64,000 nt of DNA from positions 34,606-98,605 of the forward strand of contig ML991858.1 in the NCBI GenBank assembly GCA_010094025.1. The letters run 5' to 3'. The notes below the pieces were generated by a model that was given only the letters and a program-made list of their open reading frames with translations, did not search any database and was not told the DNA's origin. The translations under genes were made by a program, and so were the position numbers. The stretch's first letter is position 1. Each line of letters starts with the position of its first letter. Positions 44,027 through 53,357 of the stretch are shown one piece after another. The stretch comes from Viridothelium virens. Its lineage: Eukaryota > Ascomycota > Dothideomycetes > Trypetheliales > Trypetheliaceae.

Positions 44027-45076
44027 ATGCATTTCTTCACTTTGGCCGTGGCTGCTGCCACAGCTGCTTCGGCGGCGACCATTCCTCAAAAGCGAGGCAC
44101 AGCTACAGCTGAGGCTCCTGCTGCTTCCTCTTCCGGTGCCTTCGAGTTCTTCGGTATCAACGAATCTGGTGCGGAGTTCGGCAACACCAACATTCCTGGC
44201 GTCTATGGTACCGACTACACCTGGTACGATCTCTCCACCATCGACACCTGGATCAGCGCCGGCATGAACATCTTCCGCATCAACTTACTCATGGAGCGTC
44301 TCACCCCCTCTGGCCTCACCGGCGCCCTCGACTCCGCTTACAGCGGCAACCTCACCCAGACCGTCAACTACATCACCCAAAAGGGCGCCTACGCCATCAT
44401 CACCCCCCACAATTACGGCCGCTTCAACAACGCCATCATCACCGACACCTCGGGCTTCGGAACCTGGTGGAAGAACGTTGCCAAGCTATACGCCAGCAAC
44501 AGCAAGGTCGTCTTCGACACCAACAACGAGTACCATGACATGGACCAATCCCTCGTCGTGAACCTCAACCAAGCCGCCATCAACGGCATCCGCGCCGCCG
44601 GCGCCACCTCGCAGTACATCACGCCCGAGGGCAACGCGTACACGGGCGCCTGGTCCTGGACGCTCGACAACTCCGCCGGCAACAACGGGGCGACCATGGG
44701 CGCGCTGACCGACCCCTCCAACAAGCTCATCTACCAGATGCACCAGTATCTCGACTCCGACTTCAGCGGCACCTCGGCCACCTGCAACAACGCGACTGCC
44801 CTGTCTGACACGCTCAAGAGCGCCACCGCCTGGCTCCGCGCAAACAACAAGGTTGGGTTCCTCGGCGAGTTTGCGGGCGGTATCAACAGTCTGTGCGAGG
44901 AGGCGATCACGGATGGCTTGAACTACATGAGATCGAATGCGGATGTGTGGAAAGGAGCAGCTTGGTGGGCAGCGGGACCCTGGTGGGGTACGTACTTGTA
45001 CTCGGCGGAGCCAACGAGTGGTGTTGCGTACCAGTATGTGACGCAGTTGGCTAAGACCTATGGTGTCAAGGTATAG
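44027..45076 (+). CDS. Secreted GH5 endo-beta-1,4-glucanase (GH5_5-like)
   Basis: The product is a 349-aa extracellular cellulase that cuts internal beta-1,4-glucosidic bonds. I start at ATG 44027 rather than the in-frame 43895 because it opens a signal peptide (MHFFTLAVAAATAASA), followed by a Kex2-like KR at QKRG. A Thr/Ala/Ser linker precedes the GH5 barrel. Visible family motifs are FEFFGINESGAEFG, GMNIFRINLLMERL, and IITPHNYGRF. The acid/base Glu is at residue 168 (FDTNNEYHDM), and the nucleophile Glu at 281 (VGFLGEFAGG). WWAAGPWWG follows near the end. No cellulose-binding CBM1 domain is present. GC-rich third codon positions suggest a highly expressed gene, and they explain the 239-codon open frame on the other strand. 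The gene is intronless. Confidence 0.95.
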   Translation: MHFFTLAVAAATAASAATIPQKRGTATAEAPAASSSGAFEFFGINESGAEFGNTNIPGVYGTDYTWYDLSTIDTWISAGMNIFRINLLMERLTPSGLTGALDSAYSGNLTQTVNYITQKGAYAIITPHNYGRFNNAIITDTSGFGTWWKNVAKLYASNSKVVFDTNNEYHDMDQSLVVNLNQAAINGIRAAGATSQYITPEGNAYTGAWSWTLDNSAGNNGATMGALTDPSNKLIYQMHQYLDSDFSGTSATCNNATALSDTLKSATAWLRANNKVGFLGEFAGGINSLCEEAITDGLNYMRSNADVWKGAAWWAAGPWWGTYLYSAEPTSGVAYQYVTQLAKTYGVKV

Positions 45077-48000
45077 ATGAGAAGAAGAAAAGATGACGGC
45101 GGGAAGGGGTGGGAGAGACAGGGAGATGTGACCTTCTTGTACATACTTCGCAATCATCACGCCCAGTCGAGGCGGCTTGCATTGAATTTGTTGCGGAACC
45201 ATGTCTCGACTGCGTGAAATCCTCCTCGATCGAAGCTTCTATCCCTTGTCAAGTTGGGATGTTGTACACCGCCAATGATCACGTGCTGAGCTTGTCCCAT
45301 CTATATCTGCTGGTCCATGCACAACGGCCTTTTGCAACTTGGCAAGCCGGTGGAAGGATGGTGATCGTCGCTATCGTCGTAGAAAGCTCATTAGAGAGGG
45401 TGTAGTCGCCATTTCGAAGGTGAGAAACATGATGAGCGTGTCGTGTATGAACAAGCACTTTTCGTACGTTTCCAAAAATCTGCAGTTTTTGTAGCGGTAT
45501 CTTCATAGTTTGACATTGTCTTCTCTGCAACGAACCATGCTGCTTGCGCTGTTCCTCGGCCATAGTATTCCCATCATCGTTTTTCTTGTGAGATAGCCAC
45601 CTAAATACGGAGGTTAGAGTCCCAGCTTGAACAAGCCATCTCCCTTGGCATCAAAGTCATGATCTTGACCCCCTGGCTAAAATCCTCAGTCCTTTTCCAA
45701 TCCAAGTGCTACGCTGCCAGAGGGTCAATTGAATAGAAAGAGGCTGTGAGGCGAGGCTTCCGTGGGAAAGCTCAAGGAAATGGTTTAGTATGCTGTCGGT
45801 GTGGAAGCTTTCATTTCTAGAGTTAGTTAGTCGAAGGTCTGGGGAGGAAGAAATTTAGAGATTTACGACACCTTGAATTGCTATCGGCCAGCGTTTGTTT
45901 AGATAGCTAATCGACGCGCCTATTGCACAATGCTTCTGCCAGGCATAGAGTACCTAATCCTGGCATTCACGAAATTGCCATTCATGATCAATGATTCTTT
46001 CTGTCATGGATGTGACCGTGTCGCCCGTGTCCCGTGGCCGCGGCTGCCTGCCACTAAGCTATTGATGTCGGTGAGCATATCTACAATCACAGTCAATTCG
46101 TATGGTAGCGAATCTGTCCGCCCTGGGTTACCTACTGTTGTGGCACGTCATGCCTACTCCCTGTGGCCTAAGTCACGCGGGAAATCCGGACTCGGGAATG
46201 TGGCTTGCGATGAGCCGGCTGGCTGAGAGCATCCGTGGGAGAACAACAGTGCACCATCAACAGTGACGGTGGCTTGCTCTTCGTGCTCCTCGGGCTTCTC
46301 CATGGTGTCCCATTACGAGGAGAATGTAAACTCAGAGTGCTCGAAAGAAAGCTATGAGATCCCGCCTGTAGATATGAAGAATAAACACCACTCATCAAGG
46401 AAGGGCCAAACTTGATCCCGATACGTGAGCTTCATTGATTTGATTATGGGAGCGATTCTATATCACGAAGCAAGTAGATAGCCTGAAACTCCATGAAACA
46501 CTGCGTAATGGGTCGTGGCTTCTTTCGCGATCGCTACTGTTCTGCTCCACCTTGGGCCTTGCCACCATGCCATCACACAACTGCGTTTACCAAAGAGAAC
46601 TTCATGAAGCTTTCTTCCCCATATCCATGCTCAAGGCACAGCAAATGATGAAAAAGGGAAGGTCGCGTCAGCCCGAGGCAGTGCAAGACGGGCGACACTG
46701 TGGGTGGAAAGATGAGCAAGCTCAGCGCCAACCACCCAATTTCCAAAAATAGGTATAATCAATAAATGTGTCCGTAGACACGTTTCAGAGATTAAACTGA
46801 AAAGAACAGATACTACACTTGATCTGCAAAGGTTGTTAGCAAAAGGTGCGCAGGTGGTAATGGTGCATGGATGGTCACGTACCTAAGCCAAAAGGCAAAG
46901 AGAGCTAAAGAAAAGAAGAGAAGGTTGGAGTAGGAGGGGGGACCTGATAATATACTTGGGCATGGCGCTAGGCACTAGCGTAATTACATAAGCCGGCCGG
47001 CGGGGTGGCGGACTTGGTGGGACTGCTGCCTGCCCGTCAAAATATCACAGTGGGGCTAAATGAGGACCTCACCACTCTCACTTTCCACTCTCACCTCTCT
47101 TACTACCAAATCACGTGAAGTATAGCCATGCACTGGAGAACAGAGGGTCAGAACCTTCTGCCATCTTTAGAAAGGCAGTCGAAACTTTGATTCTACCCTA
47201 TTCAGTTTATATCGACCAAAGTGAGAAGTGAGATCATATTCAAGACCTCGATTGGGGATCCAATACCGAATTACGACTGTCAACAATCTCTTTCTGCTTC
47301 GCTTCGTCTGGAGAAATTTCACTCAGGATCTTTAATACTCCCGATGTCATCAAGTCTTGGCCCTTTTTATTCATTCCTCGCTGCCAGACCGCGTCATGTT
47401 ATCTAGATACGTCGCCAAAGTAACGAAATGCTTCCATATATACTCATTAGCCGTGCTTTTTCTCACTGAGCTACGCCAAGTAACTGCCAGGTTTGGACAC
47501 CGAAATTCATGATGAACACCTAGGCATGAAATAGAGGTCGTTGCTCCTAATTCGGCACACAATATCACGCGCCTCCTTTCGCAGCTAGTGGGCTAATTTC
47601 GAACGCCCACTACTGAAGCCCATTCTCGGGAAGCTAGGACATGATCCTAAGGGTCCGGCCCATCCTACCGTACCAGGCGTACCTACTGAGCAGCTTATTT
47701 TCAGGGGATCAAATTGAGAGGCCCAGGGTTGAGTGCCAAACCAACGATGCCAATTTTGCTTTCCCAAAAGTAGGCCGCACTCTCCCTTGCGTAAAGCTGA
47801 TAAATCCTCTTTATCATCGAAGTTAGGCGGCTGACATTATTGACTACGACGTAAGGGGGGGACTAGAAATGGGAGTAAGTCGATGTGAATCAATGTAAGT
47901 CGATTCTGATTAGACTGAGCCGCGCCTGAGCGACACGAGCCGTTGTGAATGCTCTGGATGAGGGCCTTCTCGTATCATCAAAGGGTTGTGGTATTCACGC

Positions 48001-48189
48001 CCTACTCCAGTGACTCAATAGGCCTACAAGTTGGAGATTGTGACATGCGCATGACATGCGTCAGACACAACCATTAAATGTCATAACTCGAAGCACAATC
48101 CTACTCTTCCAAGAAATTTTCTTTATAATCTTATGTTTTGAACTCATTTTCCACTAGAGAGAAATCCAATCTTCAAACCAGGATAGTGA
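45077..48189. other. 3.1-kb gene-poor stretch
   Basis: Open frames do not exceed 98 codons and none shows a motif. A GC-rich palindrome (GCCGGCCGGC) occurs near 46993-47002. A short direct repeat containing GTAAGTCGAT lies near 47875-47910. No mobile-element ends were found by eye. Confidence 0.5.
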
Positions 48190-48943
48190 ATCTTTGCTCA
48201 TGATGTTGTCGAGATACCGATATCTCGCATTATTGGCAATTTACTTCGAAAAAAATTTCCAAAACAAAACGAACCATATTACGACAGACTATCGACAAGC
48301 TTCTACACCTATGACAAATACTGGAGGAAAGGCGCAAGGCCCTTGCAGCTCAAAGCAGTCAACTGCTCGTGCGTGACACCCCTCGCCGCTCCATGTGATA
48401 TACACTTCTCCAAATATGAGGTGAAAGAGATGAAATGGAATTGCTTTGGGCGAAGGCTAATGGCGGACCAGGAATCAGCCAAGATTTGCCGGGAACTGCG
48501 ATGCGTGCAAGGCGAACTCGGGTCTGAGAAAATTGAGTGCTGATGAGAGTCAGCTCTGGATACAAATCCAGGACAGAAAAGCTCTGAGGACAGCACAGGA
48601 CATCTGGGGCAGGAGAGCCGCGCAGCAGGCGAGCGAGATCAATCAGGCTATCGGGGAAGTAAGGCGCGTTTCAGCAATGAGAAACAAAGGACAGAGGAGA
48701 CGCAAACAAAACGATTCCGAGGTGAGAATAAAGCGGCAAGTTGTCGTGGATATGATCATACACAAGGTAGACAACAGCCAGAGGGCCTTGAAGGATCATG
48801 AAGAGAGTGTAAAGAAGTCATACCGATCGGTGGTACACAGTGGACCACAAACCGGCAACTCCCTTTACTTCTGTTTCGATCATAGGCAAGAGTATGCTGA
48901 TCAAATTGGTACCGAAGTAATTCATTTCATAGGCTTATTGTGA
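48190..48943 (+). CDS. Tandem orphan family, copy A (possibly pseudogene; 5' end unresolved)
   Basis: This is the first of three paralogs of a family I do not recognise. The supported exons are about 48190-48368 and 48472-48943, joined by a 103-nt intron (donor GTGCGT, CTAAT branch, acceptor ACCAG). That intron is phase 2 and splits a Ser codon as TC|G. The junction lies in Cys-Ser-(8 residues)-Cys-Asp-Ala-Cys, aligning residue for residue with copies B and C. Upstream of the junction, an aromatic and basic stretch (FYTYDKYWRKGARPLQ) parallels the others. Exon 2 is Gln/Arg/Lys-rich and helical. Exon 1 is open back to TAG/TGA at 48184-48189 but contains no in-frame ATG; ATG 48200 and 48203 are in another frame. 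Either an upstream exon exists or the copy is decaying. Confidence 0.5.
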
Positions 48944-49339
48944 AGATTCTGACATGTGTGAGATCTTTGACAGTTCCATTCGCTGCAAGAAATTCTCAAT
49001 CATTGCCAACCTCCGCCAACAATCTATAGTCACGTGTCGGAGTTTCCTTGCGGTCACAAAATGTCACTACTTCTTGATAGTCAGCTTCCTATCGACCTTG
49101 AAACAGGAAATGCCTATCTCAAAAGTCATTCACGTTCCTCTTGATGTTATTCTTTGTCCTAGGAAGGGTACAAGTGTTTCTGGTGGAGTCACCTCTCGTG
49201 AACCGGTCCGAAGTCATGGACGATGCTTTGCATGGCTCCTATATCCTCACAATGGCTTCAAGCACCACTAGAACATATTCTAGCCTCTTTGTCTTGACCG
49301 AACTTTGACACCTCACCTTTCGAAGAACCCAGCTACACT
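48944..49339. other. Spacer between copies A and B
   Basis: A 105-codon frame at 48954-49271 has no motif. The segment should contain the end of copy A's transcript and the promoter of copy B. Confidence 0.4.
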
Positions 49340-49970
49340 ATGGGCAACAAGCAAAGCAAAGCTTCAGACAATCACCAATGCCACGTGGCTCTGAATCGAA
49401 TGATAAACAGGTACATTTACTACTTGGTGCACGGCCGAGACACCATTGAATTTGATCCAATCTCTTGTCCGTACGTAGCATACTAATACTTCAACCAATA
49501 CGCATCTTACCCTGGAAGATTGATAGCGGCCATTGGTCGAAATTCCCTAAAATGGTTACTGACGAGCGGCTAGGCAATTGCGGATCACAGGGCGCGACTG
49601 CAGTGCATGCCACGCCAGGGGCGAGATGACTCGACTGAGCCAGGAGAAGTTCGACTTCCTGCGGCGTATCCCGCGCGCACAGTCAGCAAAAGAGATGGCC
49701 GAGGCGATTTCCGTTAACCTTAGCTCGGATAAAAATAGACAGCTGGTTAGCAAGTATCTTCAGAGAGAGCTGCAGCTTTTGGACGAACTACCGGAGTCAA
49801 CCACGCAAGAGGAGCTACAGCTAATACAGAGCCAAATAGAAGCAGTGCAAGCTGAAAAATTGAATGAACTTTGGGCCTTCATTAAGGAGTGTGATAGCAT
49901 GCTTGGAGAAGTGCGTCAATTGGTCGACTCATCTGGAATTGGTCGACAGCCAACGCAAGTTCGGCGTTGA
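49340..49970 (+). CDS. Tandem orphan family, copy B, with N-myristoylation motif
   Basis: The model is join(49340..49470,49574..49970), 175 aa. The 103-nt intron (GTACGT...CTGACGAGCGGCTAG) is phase 2 and splits a Pro codon as CC|G, just as in copies A and C. The protein begins MGNKQSK, a textbook N-myristoylation signal (Gly2, Ser6, Lys7), so it may sit on membranes once the initiator Met is removed. Exon 1 ends in the family pattern Cys-Pro-(8)-Cys-Ser-Ala-Cys (SCPQLRITGRDCSAC across the junction). The rest is an alpha-helical, Glu/Gln/Leu-rich coiled-coil-like region (QLVSKYLQRELQLLDELP). There is no signal peptide or transmembrane helix. I know no related domain. Confidence 0.65.
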
Positions 49971-50622
49971 TGAGATGGGGAGATAATGCAGGCGAGATTG
50001 TGTATCGGGTCCTGAAGCACAGCTGCACCCGTGCGTTTAGCCAGGGAGGTCTGGACTCGCCTGGCTAGTCGTTTGGCATTCACCAGACGGGCGTGAGATC
50101 TTCTGGCAAGGCTTGTTTGTGAGTTGGATGACCTACTCGATCTCAAGGGTCACTAGTTTTCCTGCAAATATTCCAAGATTAAATGTAATGCGCATGACTT
50201 TTGTATGAGCTATTAGTCCTATCATCGTGCTTGTGATTCACTCTCTGGGGGCTCCTTGACTCGCGAGTAGGTGACGCTCGTCAGCTAAGATCGAGTCCGT
50301 TGAAAGCCGAATCTAGTAAGTGATAGGCTCAAGGAGCTCTCGTTGACCATACAGTGGCCTGTTTTCAATGGATTTCATGCGAGAAGCCGATGCTGACTCC
50401 ATGCGACAATAAGGCGTGAGCTTCGGGTGACCAACATGAGCAATAATAGTCATATCGGTAGTTGACGGCTACGGAGTTGTGACAGACATCGATCCAGGGT
50501 AGATAAGCGTCGAGCGATTCCTCATCATAATTTCTTTTCCCTAGAAATACTACTCCACTACTTTCAATCGTACCTTTCCAGGAAGATCAAGAGACGTTTT
50601 AGGGGAGCGCTCAACTTACTCC
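49971..50622. other. Spacer between copies B and C
   Basis: No gene is supported. A minus-strand frame at 49916-50146 overlaps the end of copy B and shows no motif. Confidence 0.45.
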
Positions 50623-51544
50623 ATGATGAGTAACGCATCTGATAAGGAATCCGAAGCGCCAGTTCCACTGCACCATGACCCATGCTTTCGTAGGCTTCGT
50701 AAATTCTTCGATTATTACCGCAAGTTCAGCAACGAAGGACCTTCTACGTTCGACGGACGCATGCATGAGCCCCTGACTATTTGCCCGTAAGTTATTTTCT
50801 CGCCGTCCGGCTGTCTTTCACCACATGTTGCCTCCGCAAAGCAGGGCAATGCGATTGATTAATATAAGGCATGTAACATATGAACTGACTATTTGAAGGT
50901 TTATGAGCACCCTTGGCGGCCAATGCAGTTCGGAAACGCTCAAACGTAAGCTGCTGAACCATATGCTTCAAGAATTAGAAGTCTGGACGGAAATGGGCGA
51001 GATTGGTTCTCAGCTTGAGGATGAAACCACTCGCCGCCGTCGTTCCTTGTTCCGGAAAACATCGAAGGACCTCCGAAGTGAGTTTCATGAGGAGATGACG
51101 CTGGAATCCCTGGAATCCAAAATGAGAGATGCCAAGCCAGGAAGTAAGACTGTAGAAAATTACAGTCGTGAGCTTAAAAGAGCCCGGGGAAAAGTTCTTC
51201 TGGAGTTCGGCCGCTTCCTGAGAGACAACGAGAACGACATGGAGAATTGGCGTTCGGTTACCGAGAAGGCTATCAATGAATGCTTGGCAAAGGAAATCAA
51301 AGCTTTGATGCAGGCGGAGATGATTCCTAACGAGCAAAAGACTGCCCCGAACGAGCAAAAGACTGCTCCGAACGAGCAAAAGACTGCCCCGAACATACCA
51401 AAATCCAAGACCAAGGTTTCGAAAGATGTAGAAAAGCAGTCTGGAACTGTAACCAAGAAGAGTCTACCTACTCCAGGACAACGTGTGATGGAAAGGCAAA
51501 AGCCCAAGGGAGCAGGTAGCTCAAGCGAGCATGCTAGAAAATAA
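50623..51544 (+). CDS. Tandem orphan family, copy C, with three 21-bp repeats
   Basis: The model is join(50623..50786,50899..51544), 269 aa. The 112-nt intron (GTAAGT...CTGACTATTTGAAG) is phase 2 and splits a Pro codon as CC|G. The junction gives Cys-Pro-(8)-Cys-Ser-Ser-Glu, so the last Cys of the A/B motif is lost. Exon 1 has the aromatic and basic segment seen in the paralogs (RRLRKFFDYYRKF). Exon 2 is a long charged helical region (DLRSEFHEEMTLESLESKM), then three perfect or near-perfect NEQKTAP repeats at 51329-51391, then a basic Ser/Lys-rich tail that copy B lacks. No signal peptide or known domain is present. Copies B and C are both intact by my reading. Confidence 0.68.
51329..51391 (+). 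repeat. Three tandem 21-bp repeats inside copy C
   Basis: The unit AACGAGCAAAAGACTGCCCC(G) occurs three times head to tail with one third-position difference, encoding NEQKTAP each time. The repeat keeps the frame, so length polymorphism between strains would be tolerated. Confidence 0.9.
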
Positions 51545-52080
51545 GAGAGCCAGTCAGTGGAATTGAGGCTTACCTCAGGGGCAGCGCCCAATGGATAAGC
51601 CTATCATCAGAGTCTTACTAGACATACTTTCGTATGCCTCACCTTGAGTTTCCGGCAGTCGTGGTTTTGTGCATTGGAACTTCATAATGTAGAATCTGTA
51701 TCGTAGACGAGAGTCATTGAAGACCCAGCAGGCTGGATGGCAGAGTCTTCAGGGCAGCTCTATTGTACAATTAGTGCTGAATAGTGTTTGAATTTGACAA
51801 GTAGCTTTCTTGCCCTGCCTACTGTCATCTGACAGCGTGCTGCCATCAAAGCCGTGAGGGTGCTGGTGCCGTGAGGACGAGGGTGCCGCGAGTGTCTCGT
51901 CACTCCCGTGTCGGAAAGCAAGCGGACCGAAGACCGCGGGGCAGAGATTTCGAGTTAAATCAATAACGGCAATGCAGAAGCTACTATTCGATTCCGCAAC
52001 AACATCCTCTCACCCCTACTGTATATTTGATTGCTGTCGCCATAAGCGAGGTCGACCGTGTCGGTCCCCAAGATTGAATC
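51545..52080. other. Intergenic region
   Basis: No open frame with recognisable features. It includes the 3' region of copy C and the promoter of the PBDC1 gene. Confidence 0.5.
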
Positions 52081-52797
52081 ATGTCACTTGGGCCCCCGGG
52101 TGCAGAACTGGACCCGAATCAGGCTGAAAACAATCCTGATGTATGTTATGAAGTCATTGACCTTGTTCCATGGCCGAGACCTCATGCTAACGGCTTTTCT
52201 GTAGATCGAACACCAATTTGCTGTCAAAGGTGAGCTTCACGGGCGATTACTCTGCTAAATCAAGCAAATGTGCTGATCCTCCCCTCCCTCCGAAGTCGTC
52301 GAACACGTCGAAGCTTACTGGGGTCTTTTGAACAAATGCCGTGGCAGCGAATTGCGTCTCACTAAACTGGACGATGATATCTACAACCACTTCAAACGAG
52401 AGTTTCCAGACTATGACCTCAAAGCTACTATCAATGAAGATGAAATGAAGAGCAAGAAGGGCAAAGACCGATGGCGCGACTTCATCGAGACGTACAAGGA
52501 GACGGTCAAAGATTACAACTTTGGAACAATATTAAGATCGAATCCATCGTTTGAATATGGTGAGAAGGAGACAATACTTGGTAGGTCGGGCCGGGAAATA
52601 AGGTATGACCGCTATAGAATTGACTGACGAGCGACAGTGGTGCGGATGCAGTTCTACGCTGTTGAGATTGCTAGGTAGATGAGACCATTGCTTAAAAGTC
52701 GATATATTGCTCGCGCTGACTATTCAATAGGAACCGCGAAGGTCTGAACGACTGGGTCTACGAAAAGAATCACCCTGAGCAAGCAAAAGCTGCATAG
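52081..52797 (+). CDS. PBDC1: PBDC1/Chp1-like protein (eEF1A biogenesis chaperone family)
   Basis: The model is join(52081..52140,52205..52229,52296..52580,52638..52674,52731..52797), 157 aa, the usual size. Four introns of 56-66 nt all keep phase; two exons are only 25 and 37 nt. The spliced product matches the conserved PBDC1 (UPF0368, yeast Ypl225w) pattern: VEAYWGLLNKCRGSELRLTK, HFKREFPDYD, KGKDRWRDFIETYK, VKDYNFGTILR, then QFYAVEIARNREGLND and WVYEKNHPEQ. Members have been reported as dedicated chaperones that help newly made eEF1A fold at the ribosome. The old name, polysaccharide biosynthesis domain, is misleading. Here the motif after ILRSN is interrupted by the third intron, so an unspliced reading ends wrongly at 52627. 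Confidence 0.92.
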
Positions 52798-53357
52798 CTA
52801 CTGGATTTCGGGCCACATGAGGTCAAGTTGGGACATTGTAGGCTCACTCACGGTAATGATTACCGTCGGCGAAATAACAGCAAAGCATCGCGAAGAGTCT
52901 GTAGACGCGACGAAAGCGACAAATTTTGAGGTGCCATTTCCATCTCTGTCGCTTCCCAGGATCACTTTCGATTTGTTGGTCGAACCGAAAACATTGCTCA
53001 CGACTAAAATATTCCTTCTTCTTCACTTGCGTCATAAGTGATAAATGATGTTTGGTTGGGTGGACGCGCAAGACGACCCAGAGGTGCAAGGCAGTGTGTC
53101 TTGTTCTAAGCGAGGATAGGTTGCTGCAGAGAACAATAGCAACGCTCAACGCGCTACCTCACGCTACGCAATACTCGAACAACCCATTCTGCGTGCTGCT
53201 GAGCTAGGTTCCATTCCATGCAAATCTATTTGTGCCTATCCACCTTGACGTCAGATCTCTGTCTGCAGACCATTGATCTCATCGCCACCCATCTTCTACT
53301 ATTTCGTAAACTCCTCTATATTGAGTTCGTATTGGCAACGGATTAGGCTCAGAATAA
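52798..53357. other. Intergenic region
   Basis: Between PBDC1 and the ABC transporter only short overlapping frames occur. It should contain the transporter promoter. Confidence 0.5.

Noticed and set aside
44486-45202. 239-codon open frame antisense to the GH5 gene
   Set aside because: It is explained by the GC-rich third codon positions of the GH5 gene; the translation is Val/Gly/Arg-rich without motifs.
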